A stretch of DNA of 64,000 nt from Corynebacterium uterequi (GCF_001021065.1 NZ_CP011546.1:744001-808000), one strand, 5' to 3'; positions 31,834 to 45,103 are shown, counted from the stretch's first letter. The notes: generated by a model not told the origin, from the letters alone. A program made the numbers and translations.

Positions 31834-32811
31834 CTAGGCCTGGCCCTCGAAGAGGGTGGTCACCGAGCCGTTTTCGAAGATCTCGTTGATGGTGCGCGCC
31901 AGCAGCGGGGCGATAGACAGCACCGTGAGGTTCTCCCAGCCCTCGGTGGACTGCGGCAAGGTGTCGGTGGTGATGACCTCGATGGCGCCGCACTCGGAGA
32001 GGCGCTGGCGGGCCGGGTCGGAGAATACGCCGTGGGTACAGGCGATGACGACGTCCTTGGCGCCGGCATCCTTGAGCACGGACACCGCGCCGGCGATGGT
32101 TCCGCCGGTGTCGATCATGTCATCGAGCAGCACGCAGTTCTTGCCTTCGACGTTGCCCACCACGCGGTTGGCCTTAACGACGTTGGCCTCGTCGACGCTG
32201 CGGGTCTTGTGGACGAAGGCCATGGGGGCGTCGCCGAGGATGTTGGCCCACTTTTCGGCCACCTTGACGCGGCCGGCGTCGGGCGAGACCACGACGATGT
32301 CGTTGATGTCGTACTTGTTCTGGATGTAGTCCGTCAGGATCGGCATGGCGTGCATGTGATCGACGGGGCCGTCGAAGAAGCCCTGGATCTGGTCCGTGTG
32401 CAGGTCGACGGAAACGATGCGGTCAGCGCCGGCGGCGGTGAGCAGGTCCGCGATGAGGCGGGCGGAGATGGGCTCGCGGCCGCGGTGCTTCTTGTCCTGA
32501 CGGGCGTAGGGGTAGAAGGGCATGATGGCGGTGATTCGCTTCGCGGAACCACGCTTGAGCGCGTCGATCATGATGAGCTGCTCCATGATCGCCTTGTTCA
32601 ACTGCCCGGCGTGCGACTGCAAGACGAAGCAGTCAGCGCCGCGGACGGACTCGTCAAAGCGGACGAAGATCTCGCCGTTGGCGAAGTCACGGGCCGTGGT
32701 GGGAACCAGGTCGATGCCCAGTTCTCGGGCGACGGCTTCTCCGAGCTCCGGATGCGCGCGGCCGCTGAACAGCATCATGTTCTTGCGGCTCTCGCTCAGT
32801 ATTCCGGTCAT
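31834..32811 (-). CDS. prs: Ribose-phosphate pyrophosphokinase
   Basis: 325-residue PRPP synthetase, making PRPP from ribose 5-phosphate and ATP for nucleotide, His, Trp and arabinogalactan (decaprenyl-phosphoryl arabinose) synthesis. ATP loop FDESVRGADCFVLQS, the flexible YPYARQDKKHRGREPI, SVDLHTDQIQGFFDGPVDH and the PRPP loop VLLDDMIDTGGTI are intact. Length is normal. It follows glmU by 5 bp, the standard actinobacterial glmU-prs pair. Confidence 0.97.
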   Translation of the reverse strand: MTGILSESRKNMMLFSGRAHPELGEAVARELGIDLVPTTARDFANGEIFVRFDESVRGADCFVLQSHAGQLNKAIMEQLIMIDALKRGSAKRITAIMPFYPYARQDKKHRGREPISARLIADLLTAAGADRIVSVDLHTDQIQGFFDGPVDHMHAMPILTDYIQNKYDINDIVVVSPDAGRVKVAEKWANILGDAPMAFVHKTRSVDEANVVKANRVVGNVEGKNCVLLDDMIDTGGTIAGAVSVLKDAGAKDVVIACTHGVFSDPARQRLSECGAIEVITTDTLPQSTEGWENLTVLSIAPLLARTINEIFENGSVTTLFEGQA

Positions 32812-32816
32812 TAGTC

Positions 32817-34295
32817 TTATTTGCCTTCCTTCTCGCGTGCGCGCTTGGCGGCCTCAGCGGCCGGGGTGCCAGGACGCTTCTGTTCGACCCATCCTTCGAT
32901 GATGCGCTGGTGGCCTTCCTTGATCGCCAACGCTCCAGCCGGGATATCGTCGAGAACAACTGTACCGGCACCCGTGTAGGCGCCATCACCGACGGTCACC
33001 GGGGCCACGAACATGGTGTCCGAACCGGTTCGGACGTGGTCGCCGATGGCGGTGCGGTGCTTGTTGACCCCGTCGTAATTGACGAAGACGCTCGACGCGC
33101 CGATGTTGGATTCCACGCCCACGGTGGCGTCGCCAATGTAGGTCAGGTGCGGCACCTTGGAACCGTCGCCAATCTGGGCGTTCTTCGATTCCACGAAGGC
33201 GCCGAGCTTGCCGCGCTCCCCGAGGACGGTGCCGGGGCGGATGTACGTAAACGGCCCGACGGTGGCGTCGGCAAGAATGGTCGAGCCTTCGCCGTGGGTG
33301 CGGATAACGCTCGCGCGCTCGCCAATCGTCATATCAGTGAGCGTGGAATCGGGCCCGATTACAGCGCCCGAGCCAACGTTGGTAGACCCCCACAATTGGG
33401 TGTTCGGATGGATGGTGACGTCCTCGCCGACGGTGACATCCACGCCAATCCACGTGCTCTCCGGGTCGATGATCGTCGCCCCGCCCAGCATGGCGGCCTC
33501 CACCAGCCGGCGGTTGAGCTCGCGCCCGGCCTCGGCCAACTGGACCCGGTTGTTCACGCCGGCCAGCTCACCCGGGTCCGAGGCAACGTGCGCGGCGACG
33601 GTGTGTCCGTCGGCGCGGGCGATGCCCAGTACGTCGGTGATGTACAGCTCGCCCTGGGCGTTATCCGTATCCAGCCGGGTCAGCGCGTCGCGCAGCACGG
33701 CGGAGTCGAAAGCGAACACCCCGGAGTTGACCTCGGAGATGGCACGCTCGGCGTCGGAGGCGTCCTTATGCTCCACGATGGCCGTGACCTCGCCGGCTTC
33801 GTTGCGCACGATGCGCCCGTAGCCGGTGGGATCATCCACGACGAGCGACAGCACGGTCACCGCCGCGCCGGCAAGGGCGTGGGCGTCGACGAGCGCCGCC
33901 AGGGTCTCCGGGCGGAGCAGGGGCACGTCACCGTTGGTGACGACGACCGTTCCCTCGTAGTCGCCGAGCGGCGCCAAGCCGCAGGACACGGCGTGGCCGG
34001 TGCCGTTTTGCTCCTCCTGCACGGCCACCACAATCGGGCGCCCCAGGTTCTCGGAGACGCGCTCTACTTCCGGAATGACCTGGTCTCGCTGATGGCCAAC
34101 CACGGCCACGATCTGCTCTGGAGCGATCCCCTCAGCCGCGTGGAGGGCATGGCCAAGCAGGGTGCGACCGCCGATGCTGTGCAACGTTTTCTGCGTAGCG
34201 GACTTCATCCGCGTGCCGGCGCCGGCCGCGAGGACGATGACCGCGCACGGGGCGGGCGACGGGTGGGTGCTGGGTGCCACGAAAAGCTCCTTCAT
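32817..34295 (-). CDS. glmU: Bifunctional UDP-GlcNAc pyrophosphorylase/glucosamine-1-P acetyltransferase
   Basis: 492-residue GlmU supplying UDP-GlcNAc for peptidoglycan. The uridyltransferase half opens with [18 protein letters not shown] and contains [10 protein letters not shown] and NGDVPLL; the acetyltransferase half is a left-handed beta-helix with hexapeptide repeats, [17 protein letters not shown], the catalytic-region HLTYIGDA and [11 protein letters not shown]. The C-terminus is charged, as in mycobacterial GlmU. ATG 34295 ([10 protein letters not shown]) is chosen; the frame continues upstream without family similarity. It forms an operon with prs. Confidence 0.95.
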   Translation of the reverse strand: MKELFVAPSTHPSPAPCAVIVLAAGAGTRMKSATQKTLHSIGGRTLLGHALHAAEGIAPEQIVAVVGHQRDQVIPEVERVSENLGRPIVVAVQEEQNGTGHAVSCGLAPLGDYEGTVVVTNGDVPLLRPETLAALVDAHALAGAAVTVLSLVVDDPTGYGRIVRNEAGEVTAIVEHKDASDAERAISEVNSGVFAFDSAVLRDALTRLDTDNAQGELYITDVLGIARADGHTVAAHVASDPGELAGVNNRVQLAEAGRELNRRLVEAAMLGGATIIDPESTWIGVDVTVGEDVTIHPNTQLWGSTNVGSGAVIGPDSTLTDMTIGERASVIRTHGEGSTILADATVGPFTYIRPGTVLGERGKLGAFVESKNAQIGDGSKVPHLTYIGDATVGVESNIGASSVFVNYDGVNKHRTAIGDHVRTGSDTMFVAPVTVGDGAYTGAGTVVLDDIPAGALAIKEGHQRIIEGWVEQKRPGTPAAEAAKRAREKEGK

Positions 34296-34458
34296 CTGCC
34301 GTGATGCATAAACGGTAGAGCCAGCATATCGCCGACCGGGGCCACCGGTCCGTTTCAACCCGCCCCGGGACGCCCCCGCCATGCGAGCAGGCGGACGACA
34401 GCCTGGGCGTACGCTGGCAGGCAACCGAATACAGAATGTCAGAACAGGAGTAGGGCCG

Positions 34459-36009
34459 ATGAGCAACGTTTCGAGGCGGGTTTTCCTGCGAGGTGCGGTT
34501 CTCACGATGGGCGCCGCGATGCTGGGAGCGGGCGCAGCGGCCTGTTCCTCCGTCGATCAGCCCACGCCGCGCGGCTACGACGGCGACCCGCGGCCGCTGC
34601 CCATCCCCCCGCTGGACGACGGGCAGTTACGCGACGGCACTCGGCACTTCGATCTCACCACCCAAGCCGGGACGTCCGAGATCCTCCCGGGGGTTACCAC
34701 CGCCACGTGGGGCTTCAACGGCCCCCTGCTCGGGCCGACGCTGCACCTTCGACGCGGGGAGACGACGCACGTCGACATCCACAATGAGCTCGACGAGATG
34801 ACCACAATCCACTGGCACGGCATGAAGATCCCGGCCGCGGCCGATGGCGGTCCCCATTCACCCATCGAACCGGGTGACACGTGGGCGCCCGAATGGCGCA
34901 TCGACCAGCCCGCGGCGACCCTGTGGTACCACCCGCACCCGCACGGCCGCACAGGGTTGCAGTGCTACCAGGGACTGGCCGGCATGGTCATTGTCGACGA
35001 CGACGTCTCCACCGCGGTGGACGTGCCCCGGCAGTACGGCGTGGACGACATCCCGGTGGTCATCATGGACGCGAAGTTCACCGAGGACGGGCAGCTGGAT
35101 AAGGAATTCGACCCGGACCTGGGCCTCATGGGCGATACACCGGTGGTCAACGGCATCACCAACGCCGCCTTCGACGCCACGACGCGCCGGGTGCGCCTGC
35201 GCATCATCAACGGCGCCAACATGCGCTTTTATAACCTGCGTTTCTCCAACGAGCGCCCCTTTTTCGTCGTGGCCACCGACTCCGGCTTGCTCGCGGAGCC
35301 ACTGGAGGTCGACGCCGTCGTCATGGGCCCGGGGGAACGCGTGGAAGTAGTCGTAGACCTGGAACCGGACACGGACGTGACGCTGGAATCCACCCCGCTG
35401 GCCAGCAACTTCGGTATCCCTGCCGACCTAGAGAATGCGCCCGACTTCGGCTTCGCGCATTCCTTCGAGCTGTTGACTATTCACGGCCCCAGCGCCGACG
35501 CGCCCGAGCCTTCGGCCCTGCCAGCGCAGCTGGACCCGTCGGCCGCCGCGGTTCCCGACGTCACCGCAGCTCCCCGCCGGGAATTCCGTCTGGACACCTT
35601 CAAGATCAACGACCAGCTCATGGACATGAGACGCGTCGACGTCGTCATTGACCACGACGGTCCCGAGGTGTGGACGGTTACTAACGACAATTCGGACTGG
35701 CCGCATAACTTCCACATTCACAACAGCCGCTTCAGGGTTCTTGAGATCACCGGCGACGCCACGGAAGAGGTGGCTACCTACGGCTGGAAGGACACCGTGG
35801 CGCTGCCACCGAAGTCCACCGCCACCTTGGCCGTGGAGTTCGGCTACTACCCGGATCCTCACGTTCCTTACATGTTCCACTGCCACATGCTGTGGCATGA
35901 GGATAACGGCATGATGGGCCAGTTCGTGGTGGTGGAACCCGGAGACAAGCCGGACCTGCGCATCCCCGAGGGTGCGATTAACCTCCACCCGCCGGGACAC
36001 CAGGCATAA
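34459..36009 (+). CDS. Multicopper oxidase, Tat-exported lipoprotein
   Basis: 516-residue three-cupredoxin-domain oxidase (CueO/SufI-like), probably oxidising Cu(I) or other substrates outside the membrane. The twin-arginine signal [14 protein letters not shown] is followed by GAGAAACSS, where the Cys near 29 may be lipidated. All four copper-ligand blocks are present: HWHG near 118, WYHPHPHG near 155, HNFHIH near 415 and [13 protein letters not shown] near 474, including the type 1 Met. No Met-rich insert of the E. coli CueO kind is seen. AGGAGTAGGG precedes the ATG. Divergent from glmU with 163 bp between. Confidence 0.93.
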   Translation: MSNVSRRVFLRGAVLTMGAAMLGAGAAACSSVDQPTPRGYDGDPRPLPIPPLDDGQLRDGTRHFDLTTQAGTSEILPGVTTATWGFNGPLLGPTLHLRRGETTHVDIHNELDEMTTIHWHGMKIPAAADGGPHSPIEPGDTWAPEWRIDQPAATLWYHPHPHGRTGLQCYQGLAGMVIVDDDVSTAVDVPRQYGVDDIPVVIMDAKFTEDGQLDKEFDPDLGLMGDTPVVNGITNAAFDATTRRVRLRIINGANMRFYNLRFSNERPFFVVATDSGLLAEPLEVDAVVMGPGERVEVVVDLEPDTDVTLESTPLASNFGIPADLENAPDFGFAHSFELLTIHGPSADAPEPSALPAQLDPSAAAVPDVTAAPRREFRLDTFKINDQLMDMRRVDVVIDHDGPEVWTVTNDNSDWPHNFHIHNSRFRVLEITGDATEEVATYGWKDTVALPPKSTATLAVEFGYYPDPHVPYMFHCHMLWHEDNGMMGQFVVVEPGDKPDLRIPEGAINLHPPGHQA

Positions 36010-36060
36010 ATGGCCGTTCGCCGTAGCTAAAGCAGGCCTTCAGCCAGGGGAGGTGAGAGC

Positions 36061-36130
36061 TTCCCTGCAAGGACTCGAACCTTGAATGACGGTACCAAAA
36101 ACCGTAGTGTTGCCAATTACACCACAGGGA
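36061..36130 (-). tRNA. tRNA-Gln (UUG)
   Basis: Read on the minus strand: acceptor TCCCTGT/GCAGGGA, D arm GTG-TAATTGGCAA-CAC, anticodon stem ACGGT/ACCGT with loop TTTTGGT (anticodon TTG) and T arm AAGG-TTCGAGT-CCTT. Discriminator A. No CCA is encoded. Strand and anticodon are clear; the ends may shift by a base. Confidence 0.93.
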
Positions 36131-36348
36131 ATCGTTCGACTCCGTAGCTTAGCGCACCGGGGGCGCTGGTCCTCAATCGCCACTCACGAAATCGCCACTA
36201 GCGGGCGTCGAACCGTCTTTCGCGCTCTCTGTGTTCGAATAAGCCACGCACGGTTTTCGCGGTCGTGTCGGTCCTGGTCGGTAAGGTATGGCCCGTACCC
36301 GATGATCGTGTGACGCCCGTGAAGAGTCGTCACGGTTAGGACGCTGCC

Positions 36349-39300
36349 TTGCCCACTCCCATGCTTGCTGGACTGCTCACAGCTATCGCCGACGAACCCA
36401 AAATTAAAGGCTTGCTGGCGAGCGTTGGCGAACCCACCCTGCATCTCACCGCCATCACCCAGGCACGCCCGTGGGCACTCGCGGCGATGGCGAAGAAGGT
36501 GCCGGTGCTCGTGGTGACGGCGACAGGTAGGGAAGCCGAAGACCTCGCAGCCGAACTCACGGCCATGCTCGGGGAGAAGGTCGCGTTGTTCCCCTCGTGG
36601 GAGACGCTGCCGCACGAGCGGCTGTCTCCGGGCGCGGACATCGTCGGACGGCGAGCTCAGGTGCTCAACCACCTGGCGGACTACCGCGTTGTCGTCACCC
36701 CGGCGCGCGCCTGGTGCCAACCGGTCCTCGCCCAGGCCGACGGGCGCACCCCCATTTCTTTACAGGTGGGCGAGGAGTTCGACCTATCGGCGCTGGCTGC
36801 CGACCTTATCCACCGCGCGTACTCGCACGTCGACATGGTGGCCAAACGCGGCGAGTTCGCCGTCCGCGGCGGCATCTTGGATATTTTCCCTACCACGTCG
36901 GATTACCCGGTGCGCGTGGAGTTCTGGGGCGATGAGATTACGGACATCCGGCAGTTCTCCGTGGCGGACCAGCGGGCCATCCCGGAGACGGACGTTTCTA
37001 TGGTGGAGGTTTACCCGGCGCGCGAGCTCCTTATCGATGAGTCCGTCGCGGCCCGGGCTGCCGCGCTCATGGTCAAACACCCCGGCAACCCCGCCCTGGT
37101 GGAGCTGTTGTCGAAGCTCTCGGAGCAGGTCTACGCCGACGGTATGGAAGCGCTCATTCCGGCGTTGACCGACTCGGCGCTCATCACCGTCGATCAACTC
37201 ATGCCGGCGGGGACGCACACCGTCGTCGTCGACCCGGAGAAGATCCGCCGGCGCATCGAAGACCTCATCTCTACCGATGAGGAATTCCTCGCCGCCGGGT
37301 GGGAGGCGGCGGCCATGGGTGCCCATGGTCCGCTCGCCGCCGAGGGGTTGGACCTTGATGCGTCGTCGTACCGCTCCTTCGAATCCCTCGAAGCCGGCCG
37401 GAAGGGCCCGTGGTGGACCCTCGCCGCACCGGGCATGATGAACACGGATGAGGCCAGCACCCTGCCGCTCGATTTCCAACCGGGGCCCGCACCTCGCGGC
37501 GACCTCAAGGACATCGCGGTCATGATGGCCACCCTCAGAGCACACGTTGCCGACGGCGGCAGGGGTGTGTTCATCGCGCCGACGCAGGCGGCCATCAAGC
37601 GCATGGTTGAGCGCTTCCGGGAGAACGGCATTTCCGCGCACGTAGCAACCCCGGGCTGGCAACCCCGCCCTGGGGAAGTGACGCTGTACCAGGCGCTGTC
37701 CCACGCCGGGTTGATGTTCCCCGCCATCAAGCTGGTCACCATCACCGAGACGGATCTCACCGGCAACCGCGTCGGTGACATTGCGGGGGCGAAGCGTCGT
37801 CCAGCCAAAAGGCGCAACCGGGTGGACCCCCTGGCGTTGAAGACGGGGGACTACGTGGTGCATGAGACCCACGGCATCGGCAAATTCCTCAAGATGGCCG
37901 AGCGCACCATCCACACCGGGGATGACACGTCCCGGCGCGAATACATCGTGCTTGAGTACGCCCCCAGCAAGCGGGGCCAGCCTGCAGACCAGCTGTGGGT
38001 GCCCATGGAGTCGCTGGACCTCTTGAGTAAGTACACCGGCGGGGAGGCGCCTTCGCTGTCGAAGATGGGCGGCTCCGACTGGAAGAACACCAAGAAGAAG
38101 GCCCGGGCCGCCGTCCGCGAGATCGCGGGCGAGCTGGTGCAGCTTTATGCGCAGCGACAGTCCGCGCCGGGCCACCAGTTCGCCCCCGACACCCCGTGGC
38201 AGGCGGAGATGGAGGACAACTTCCCCTACGTTGAGACCGAAGACCAGATGACCGCCATCGAGGCCGTCAAGGCGGACATGGAGGCGGCTACCCCGATGGA
38301 CCGGGTCATCGTCGGTGACGTCGGCTACGGCAAGACCGAGGTGGCGGTTCGTGCGGCGTTCAAGGCGGTTCAGGACGGCACCCAGGTGGCGGTGTTGGCG
38401 CCGACGACGTTGCTCGCCCAGCAGCACTTCCGGACGTTTTCGCAGCGAATGGACGGTTTTGGCGTCAATCTCAAGGAGCTTTCTCGGTTCACCACAGCGA
38501 AGGAATCCAAGGAGATCCTCGCCGGGTTGGCCGACGGTTCCGTCGACATCGTCATCGGTACGCACCGCCTCCTACAGACCGGTGTGCACTGGAAGAACCT
38601 GGGACTGATCATCGTCGATGAGGAACAGCGCTTTGGTGTGGAACATAAGGAGCACATTAAGGCGATGAAGGCCAGCGTCGACGTGCTCACGATGTCAGCC
38701 ACACCCATCCCTCGAACCCTGGAAATGAGCTTGTCCGGCATCCGGGAAATGACCACCATGCTCACCCCGCCGGAGGACCGCTACCCGGTGCTGACCTACG
38801 TCGGCGCCTACGAGGAAAAGCAGGTCGCGGCCGCCATCCGGCGCGAGCTGCTGCGCGACGGGCAGGTCTTCTTTGTTCACAACAAGGTGGCAGACATCGA
38901 AAAGCGGGCACGGGAGATCCGCGACCTCGTGCCGGAGGCGCGCGTCGTCGTCGCCCACGGACAGATGGGTGAGGAGCTGTTGGAAAAGACGGTCCAGGGT
39001 TTTTGGGACCGGGAGTACGACGTGCTTGTGTGCACCACCATCGTGGAGACCGGCCTCGATATCGCCAACGCCAACACGCTCATCGTCGAAAATGCCCACC
39101 ACATGGGCCTGAGCCAGCTGCATCAGCTGCGCGGGCGGGTGGGACGCTCCCGCGAGCGCGCCTATGCCTACTTCTTGTATCCGAAGGGTGTGACGCTCAC
39201 GGAAACCTCCTACGACCGATTGGCGACCATCGCGCAGAATAACGACCTCGGCGCCGGCATGGCCGTGGCCATGAAAGACCTGGAGATGCGCGGCGCGGGC

Positions 39301-40020
39301 AACGTCCTCGGCGCGCAGCAATCCGGCCACATCGCCGGCGTCGGCTTCGACCTCTACGTCCGCCTGGTGGGCGAGGCCGTCGACGCCTATAAGGCGCTGG
39401 CCAAGGGCGAGGTGGTTGATGCTACCGACCAAGGCCCGAAGGAGATCCGCGTCGACCTGCCGGTGGATGCTCACATCCCCGAGGCGTACATCAACGCCGA
39501 ACGGCTGCGCCTGGAGATTTACCGGAAGATCGCCGAGGCCAAGCAGGAGTCCGATCTCACCGCGGTGAGTGAGGAAATGACGGACCGGTACGGGCCGATC
39601 CCCGAGGAGGTGCAGCGCCTGTTGGCTATGGCCAGGCTGCGTTTTTCCGCCCGGGCCGCCGGGGTGGGTGACATCCAGGTGCAGGGAACTCGGCTGAAGC
39701 TCCATCCAGTGGTGCTGGCCGATTCCAAGCAGATCCGGCTCAAGCGAATCGTCGCCGGCGCCACGTACCGGGCTGCCGCCCAGGCGATTCAGGTTCCCCT
39801 GCCGCGCGCCGGTCGCGGGGCGGGCGCCCCCATGCTCCGCGACCTGGACCTGGTGCAGTGGGTGGCGGATTTCCTGTCCGACCTCTTTGATGTGCCGGAG
39901 ATCAGCGTCACCGGGCTCGCGCGCCCGCCTAGGGAGTCGGCCGCGTCGAAGGGCGGGGCTAGGCCGTTGGATTCGACGACGCCGCGTCGACGCCGCCGAA
40001 CCATTACTATCCGGGAGTAA
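36349..40020 (+). CDS. mfd: Transcription-repair coupling factor
   Basis: 1223-residue Mfd, which removes RNA polymerase stalled at DNA lesions and recruits UvrAB. UvrB-homology region near 20-330 ([34 protein letters not shown]), RNA-polymerase-interaction domain near 485-560 ([17 protein letters not shown]), helicase core with Walker [13 protein letters not shown] near 659, [12 protein letters not shown] and [16 protein letters not shown] motif III, and the C-terminal UvrA-binding/TRCF domain. The start is TTG 36349, placed 6 nt after TAGGAC; ATG 36361 is the alternative. Upstream is tRNA-Gln on the other strand; mazG follows 40 bp after the stop. Confidence 0.96.
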   Translation: MPTPMLAGLLTAIADEPKIKGLLASVGEPTLHLTAITQARPWALAAMAKKVPVLVVTATGREAEDLAAELTAMLGEKVALFPSWETLPHERLSPGADIVGRRAQVLNHLADYRVVVTPARAWCQPVLAQADGRTPISLQVGEEFDLSALAADLIHRAYSHVDMVAKRGEFAVRGGILDIFPTTSDYPVRVEFWGDEITDIRQFSVADQRAIPETDVSMVEVYPARELLIDESVAARAAALMVKHPGNPALVELLSKLSEQVYADGMEALIPALTDSALITVDQLMPAGTHTVVVDPEKIRRRIEDLISTDEEFLAAGWEAAAMGAHGPLAAEGLDLDASSYRSFESLEAGRKGPWWTLAAPGMMNTDEASTLPLDFQPGPAPRGDLKDIAVMMATLRAHVADGGRGVFIAPTQAAIKRMVERFRENGISAHVATPGWQPRPGEVTLYQALSHAGLMFPAIKLVTITETDLTGNRVGDIAGAKRRPAKRRNRVDPLALKTGDYVVHETHGIGKFLKMAERTIHTGDDTSRREYIVLEYAPSKRGQPADQLWVPMESLDLLSKYTGGEAPSLSKMGGSDWKNTKKKARAAVREIAGELVQLYAQRQSAPGHQFAPDTPWQAEMEDNFPYVETEDQMTAIEAVKADMEAATPMDRVIVGDVGYGKTEVAVRAAFKAVQDGTQVAVLAPTTLLAQQHFRTFSQRMDGFGVNLKELSRFTTAKESKEILAGLADGSVDIVIGTHRLLQTGVHWKNLGLIIVDEEQRFGVEHKEHIKAMKASVDVLTMSATPIPRTLEMSLSGIREMTTMLTPPEDRYPVLTYVGAYEEKQVAAAIRRELLRDGQVFFVHNKVADIEKRAREIRDLVPEARVVVAHGQMGEELLEKTVQGFWDREYDVLVCTTIVETGLDIANANTLIVENAHHMGLSQLHQLRGRVGRSRERAYAYFLYPKGVTLTETSYDRLATIAQNNDLGAGMAVAMKDLEMRGAGNVLGAQQSGHIAGVGFDLYVRLVGEAVDAYKALAKGEVVDATDQGPKEIRVDLPVDAHIPEAYINAERLRLEIYRKIAEAKQESDLTAVSEEMTDRYGPIPEEVQRLLAMARLRFSARAAGVGDIQVQGTRLKLHPVVLADSKQIRLKRIVAGATYRAAAQAIQVPLPRAGRGAGAPMLRDLDLVQWVADFLSDLFDVPEISVTGLARPPRESAASKGGARPLDSTTPRRRRRTITIRE

Positions 40021-40060
40021 GAGTGCACCTCGGGGCGTCGATCCTCCTAGACTTGCTGGC

Positions 40061-40732
40061 ATGACGATTCTGCTGCTCGATGCCCGATGGCCGACGATGA
40101 TGCCGATCGCCGCCCGTGGCCGGATCCTACGGCCGGTCTCGTTCTCGATGGAGGTCCCCGTGTCCCTCCGGTGGAACGTGGACGACGTCGTCGACGGTGA
40201 TGACCCTCACGGGGTGGGAACCTTCATCACCTGCAACGAGGAAGTTGCGCAACGGGTGTATGACGACGCCGCAGAAGCAGGGCAGTACCGCGAGATCGTC
40301 CGCTCGCCAAGCCTCGACGACCCGCTGCTTCAAGCCCGCGCCATCATGAGTCGGGCGCGGAGCGTCGGCCAGTGGGAGGCTAGGCAGACGCACGAGTCAC
40401 TGTTGCCTTTCCTCGTTGAGGAGACGGGCGAGTTCGCCGAAGCGGTGCGCAACGACGCCAGTGACGCCACCTTGGTTAAGGAGCTGGGGGATATCTTCCT
40501 CCAGGTGCTTTTCCACGCGGAGATCGCGGACCGGCGCTCCGCGTTTGATCTGGATGACGTCGCCGCTTCCTTCATCGCGAAGATGCGTTCCCGGGCACCG
40601 TACCTCTTCGATGGCAGCACCAGCATGGTCGATGCGCTCACTCAGGACGAACTGTGGCAGGCCGGCAAGTTGCAGGAATCCGGCGAGAGCCTCGATGACG
40701 AGACCGGTGAACGCGAGTGGGGCGATAGCTGA
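40061..40732 (+). CDS. mazG: MazG-family nucleoside triphosphate pyrophosphohydrolase
   Basis: 223-residue protein with a single MazG domain: ETHESLL-like QTHESLLPFLVEETGEFAEAV and LVKELGDIFLQVLFHAEIA, the EExxE and ExxD metal-binding helices. An unrecognised N-terminal 95 residues (MTILLLDARWPTMMP...) precedes it. MazG hydrolyses non-canonical or excess NTPs. The ATG at 40061 is chosen because TAGACT ends 7 nt upstream. mfd-mazG adjacency is typical of corynebacteria and mycobacteria. Confidence 0.93.
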   Translation: MTILLLDARWPTMMPIAARGRILRPVSFSMEVPVSLRWNVDDVVDGDDPHGVGTFITCNEEVAQRVYDDAAEAGQYREIVRSPSLDDPLLQARAIMSRARSVGQWEARQTHESLLPFLVEETGEFAEAVRNDASDATLVKELGDIFLQVLFHAEIADRRSAFDLDDVAASFIAKMRSRAPYLFDGSTSMVDALTQDELWQAGKLQESGESLDDETGEREWGDS

Positions 40733-40797
40733 AAGTTTCCTGGAGTAGTGGGTAGCCGTGATGGTGATTGGCTACCGGGCCGGTACGATGGCCCATC

Positions 40798-41610
40798 GTG
40801 ATTAACGGCAACTCAACCTACGGCGGCGCCCGCCGATCGCCCGGCTGCGGCTGCGGCATCGTCCTGGCGGTCGTGTTAGTTGTCGTGCTCATCGTCACCA
40901 TCGTGGGGTGGGCGCTGTCGCTGGGGACAGCCGGCTCCCCGACGTCGCGGGTGAGGATCCCCGACGACGTCCCTCCGGCCGCCGGCGAACCGGTGCCTGC
41001 CATCGACGTCCACTCTCCGGGGCGAACCTCGGACAAACTGGGGTTCTGGGCGGATCCCATTTCGCAGTCCACGGGCATCCCGGCGCCGGCGGTGCGCGCC
41101 TACGGCAACGCCACGCTCATCGCCAACGAGGCGTGGCCCGGCTGCAACCTCACCTGGAACACGCTAGCCGGCATCGGCTGGGTGGAGACCCGCCACGGCA
41201 CCTACACCGGTTCCCTCTTTGGCCGGGGCGCGATCGGCGAGGACGGGGTGGTCACGCCGCCGATCATCGGCATCGCCCTCGATGGCACGAACGGGACCGC
41301 GGAGATTCGCGACACCGACGGTGGGAAGTTCGACGGTGACACGCACTACGACCGCGCCGTCGGGCCGATGCAATTCATTCCGGACTCGTGGTACCGCTAC
41401 GGGCTCGACGCCTCCGGCGACGGCTACGCCGATCCCCACCACATCGACGACGCCGCCCTGGGCGCCGCTAAGCACCTGTGCGACCAGGGACGGGACCTGT
41501 CCACCCCGGAAGGGTGGACGCGGGCGATCCACTCCTACAACAAGTCGAATGAATACCTCATCGACGTGCGTAACGCCGCCGCCAACTATGCCGTGGGCCA
41601 ATCCGCCTAA
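40798..41610 (+). CDS. Membrane-anchored lytic transglycosylase
   Basis: 270-residue peptidoglycan-cleaving enzyme. A short cytoplasmic Gly/Cys-rich start is followed by one anchor helix (about 19-42, IVLAVVLVVVLIVTIVGWAL). The lysozyme-like domain holds the catalytic Glu in AGIGWVETRHG near 130 and the family blocks DRAVGPMQFIPDSWYRYG, GYADPHHIDDAALGAAKHLC and AIHSYNKSNEYL. GTG 40798 lies 8 nt after TACGAT (leaderless). The stop overlaps the convergent metallophosphoesterase stop. Acts outside the membrane in cell-wall turnover. Confidence 0.91.
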   Translation: MINGNSTYGGARRSPGCGCGIVLAVVLVVVLIVTIVGWALSLGTAGSPTSRVRIPDDVPPAAGEPVPAIDVHSPGRTSDKLGFWADPISQSTGIPAPAVRAYGNATLIANEAWPGCNLTWNTLAGIGWVETRHGTYTGSLFGRGAIGEDGVVTPPIIGIALDGTNGTAEIRDTDGGKFDGDTHYDRAVGPMQFIPDSWYRYGLDASGDGYADPHHIDDAALGAAKHLCDQGRDLSTPEGWTRAIHSYNKSNEYLIDVRNAAANYAVGQSA

Positions 41611-43550
41611 TCAGCCAGCGTGAACACGTCCAGCTTCTCCGGCTTCGCGCCCGGGGTGGTGCCGTCGAAGATCCAGGAGGTCACTTCTCCGGTGGCGGTG
41701 TCGAAGGACGTGAAGACGGAGTAGTCGTTAGAGGCCACGAAGGGGGCGTCCTGGGAGGAGTCGGCAAGCGACTTCAGCGGATTCTCCGTCGGGGTGATGG
41801 CCTCCAGACCCGCCGGGTTACCCTGCTCAAGGACGTTTTCCGGGGTCCACGGCGCCGGCGGCTGATTGCGCTTTCCGTCCTTATTGCTGCCGTCGGTGGA
41901 CAGCGGGCCGTAGAAGCCGTAGGAGTTACCGACGTTGGAGGTCTCCAGGAAGTTGACCCCATTGTCGGACTGGAAGCGGTTCCACAGGTGAGAGTGGCCG
42001 TTGAAGACTAGGTCCACGGGGGAGTCCTTGGCGTCGACGAGCGGCAGCAGGGAGGTCAGCAGGATGTTGCCTTCCTCCGGGTAGTCGTAGCGGTAGCCGA
42101 TGACCTTGCCGGCGTCGTCCTTCTCCTCGGTGACAACCGGGTTTCCGAAGTGGGGCATGACGTTCTTGCCGTTGGACACCGGGGACTCGTGGAGCATGAC
42201 GATGACGTGTTCAGCGGCCGACGTCTCCTTACTGGTCAGTTCCTTCTTCAACCAGTCGTACTGCTGCGAGCCGACGGCGATGTCCTCAAAGACGAAGTCA
42301 CCGTAGCCCCGCTCCAGTGGCTTGCCGATGGAGGCGGCGGCGTCCTGGTAGCGGGAGTGCTTCTCCCGCTTGGCGGGATCCGGCTCGGCGTCCTCCGAGC
42401 GCCAGATACGGGTGGAATACAGCGAGATCAGGCGGGTGTTGCCGATGGTGGTGGCGTAATACTTCTCGCCGCCGGGCGCGGATTCGGGCAAGGAGAAGAT
42501 CTCCTCGTAGGACGTGGTGGAAAAGGAGTTGTCCTCGATCCACTTGTCCTTGACCTCCGGTGAGTTGCCCGGGTTGACCTCCTGGGCGACCTTCTCGTAC
42601 TCGGCCTCGGCGACCTTCCGCGGCACCGGATTGTTGAAGACGCTGTCCAGCGAGGTTTGCCCGTCGATACGTCCCATGACCTCGTGATTACCGATGACCG
42701 GGTAGGAGTGGGCGTTTTGGAGGATCTCGCCGCCGTGGTAGGTCTCGCCATTGGTGGCGGTGTAGTTGGCGTTGCCCTGCATGCCCTCGAAGTAGGCGAG
42801 GCCGCGGGAATCGTCGAACCACTCGGAGGCGCGATCGGGAACGTTAATGAGGTCACCGGCGACGAGGGCGACGTCAATGCCGCCGATGGTCTCCACCGCC
42901 CACTGAAGGTTGGCGGGGGAGTGGTCCTTCTGCTGGTGGTCCGAGGTGAGCAGCATGGTGAGGTCCTCGTCGGAGGTGTATTCATCGTTGGCGGTGAACA
43001 CCTCGGACAAGGCGACGTCGTCGCCGTCGATGGACACGACGCGGTACGGGGTGTCGTCGGTCTTGTCCAGACCGGTGACGGTTGCCTCGTGGCGGAATAC
43101 GTCGCGGGCGACGATGCCCTCGCTCTCCGCCGGTGGGGATTCAACGAAAGACTTTGCGTCCTCAAACATGCGAGACAGCTTCATCGTGTCGGCGGCGAAG
43201 ACATTGACACCGTCGACGCCTGCGTCCACGGCCTTTCGGGCAGCGGCGGCGTCAAGGGCGTCGATGTCGCCGGTGAGGACGGCGTGCGCGGCGCCCTCGG
43301 TTTCGGTGAACCAGGCGACGTTGACCTGCTGATCGCCGGGAAGCTGGAGGAAGGGGTCCGTCAGCAGGCCCTCGGTGCGCCCGGAGACCGGGGCAACGGT
43401 GGCGGTGGAGGTGGGAGACTCGGCGGCGGAGGAGGACTCCGACGCGCCAGATGACGAGGCGGCGGTGGCGGCGATGTTAGCGCCGGCGCAGGACACGAGG
43501 GGCAAACTGAGCAGGGTAACGGTGGTGAGAGCAAGACCGCGGCGGGACAT
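41607..43550 (-). CDS. Secreted lipoprotein metallophosphoesterase
   Basis: 647-residue exported phosphoesterase. The signal ends in lipobox LVSC with acylated Cys near 21, followed by a Ser/Ala/Thr linker (25-55) and a purple-acid-phosphatase-like N-terminal region. The calcineurin-type metal site is seen as TSDHQQKDHS, AGDLINVPD, GNHEVMGR, VMLHESPVS and NGHSHLWNR. Likely releases phosphate from organic phosphates at the cell surface, though nucleotide or phosphodiester substrates are possible. AAGGATTT precedes the ATG. Single gene. Confidence 0.9.
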   Translation of the reverse strand: MSRRGLALTTVTLLSLPLVSCAGANIAATAASSSGASESSSAAESPTSTATVAPVSGRTEGLLTDPFLQLPGDQQVNVAWFTETEGAAHAVLTGDIDALDAAAARKAVDAGVDGVNVFAADTMKLSRMFEDAKSFVESPPAESEGIVARDVFRHEATVTGLDKTDDTPYRVVSIDGDDVALSEVFTANDEYTSDEDLTMLLTSDHQQKDHSPANLQWAVETIGGIDVALVAGDLINVPDRASEWFDDSRGLAYFEGMQGNANYTATNGETYHGGEILQNAHSYPVIGNHEVMGRIDGQTSLDSVFNNPVPRKVAEAEYEKVAQEVNPGNSPEVKDKWIEDNSFSTTSYEEIFSLPESAPGGEKYYATTIGNTRLISLYSTRIWRSEDAEPDPAKREKHSRYQDAAASIGKPLERGYGDFVFEDIAVGSQQYDWLKKELTSKETSAAEHVIVMLHESPVSNGKNVMPHFGNPVVTEEKDDAGKVIGYRYDYPEEGNILLTSLLPLVDAKDSPVDLVFNGHSHLWNRFQSDNGVNFLETSNVGNSYGFYGPLSTDGSNKDGKRNQPPAPWTPENVLEQGNPAGLEAITPTENPLKSLADSSQDAPFVASNDYSVFTSFDTATGEVTSWIFDGTTPGAKPEKLDVFTLAD

Positions 43551-45077
<1,527 letters not shown>

Positions 45078-45103
45078 GTAGCACCCGTACCTAAGGTCCG
45101 GCT

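Noticed and set aside
32910..34304. 464-codon plus-strand frame opposite glmU
   Set aside because: Gly/Val/His-rich antisense translation of the beta-helix repeats of GlmU.
36784..38565. 593-codon minus-strand frame inside mfd
   Set aside because: High-GC antisense frame; Mfd motifs are continuous on the plus strand.
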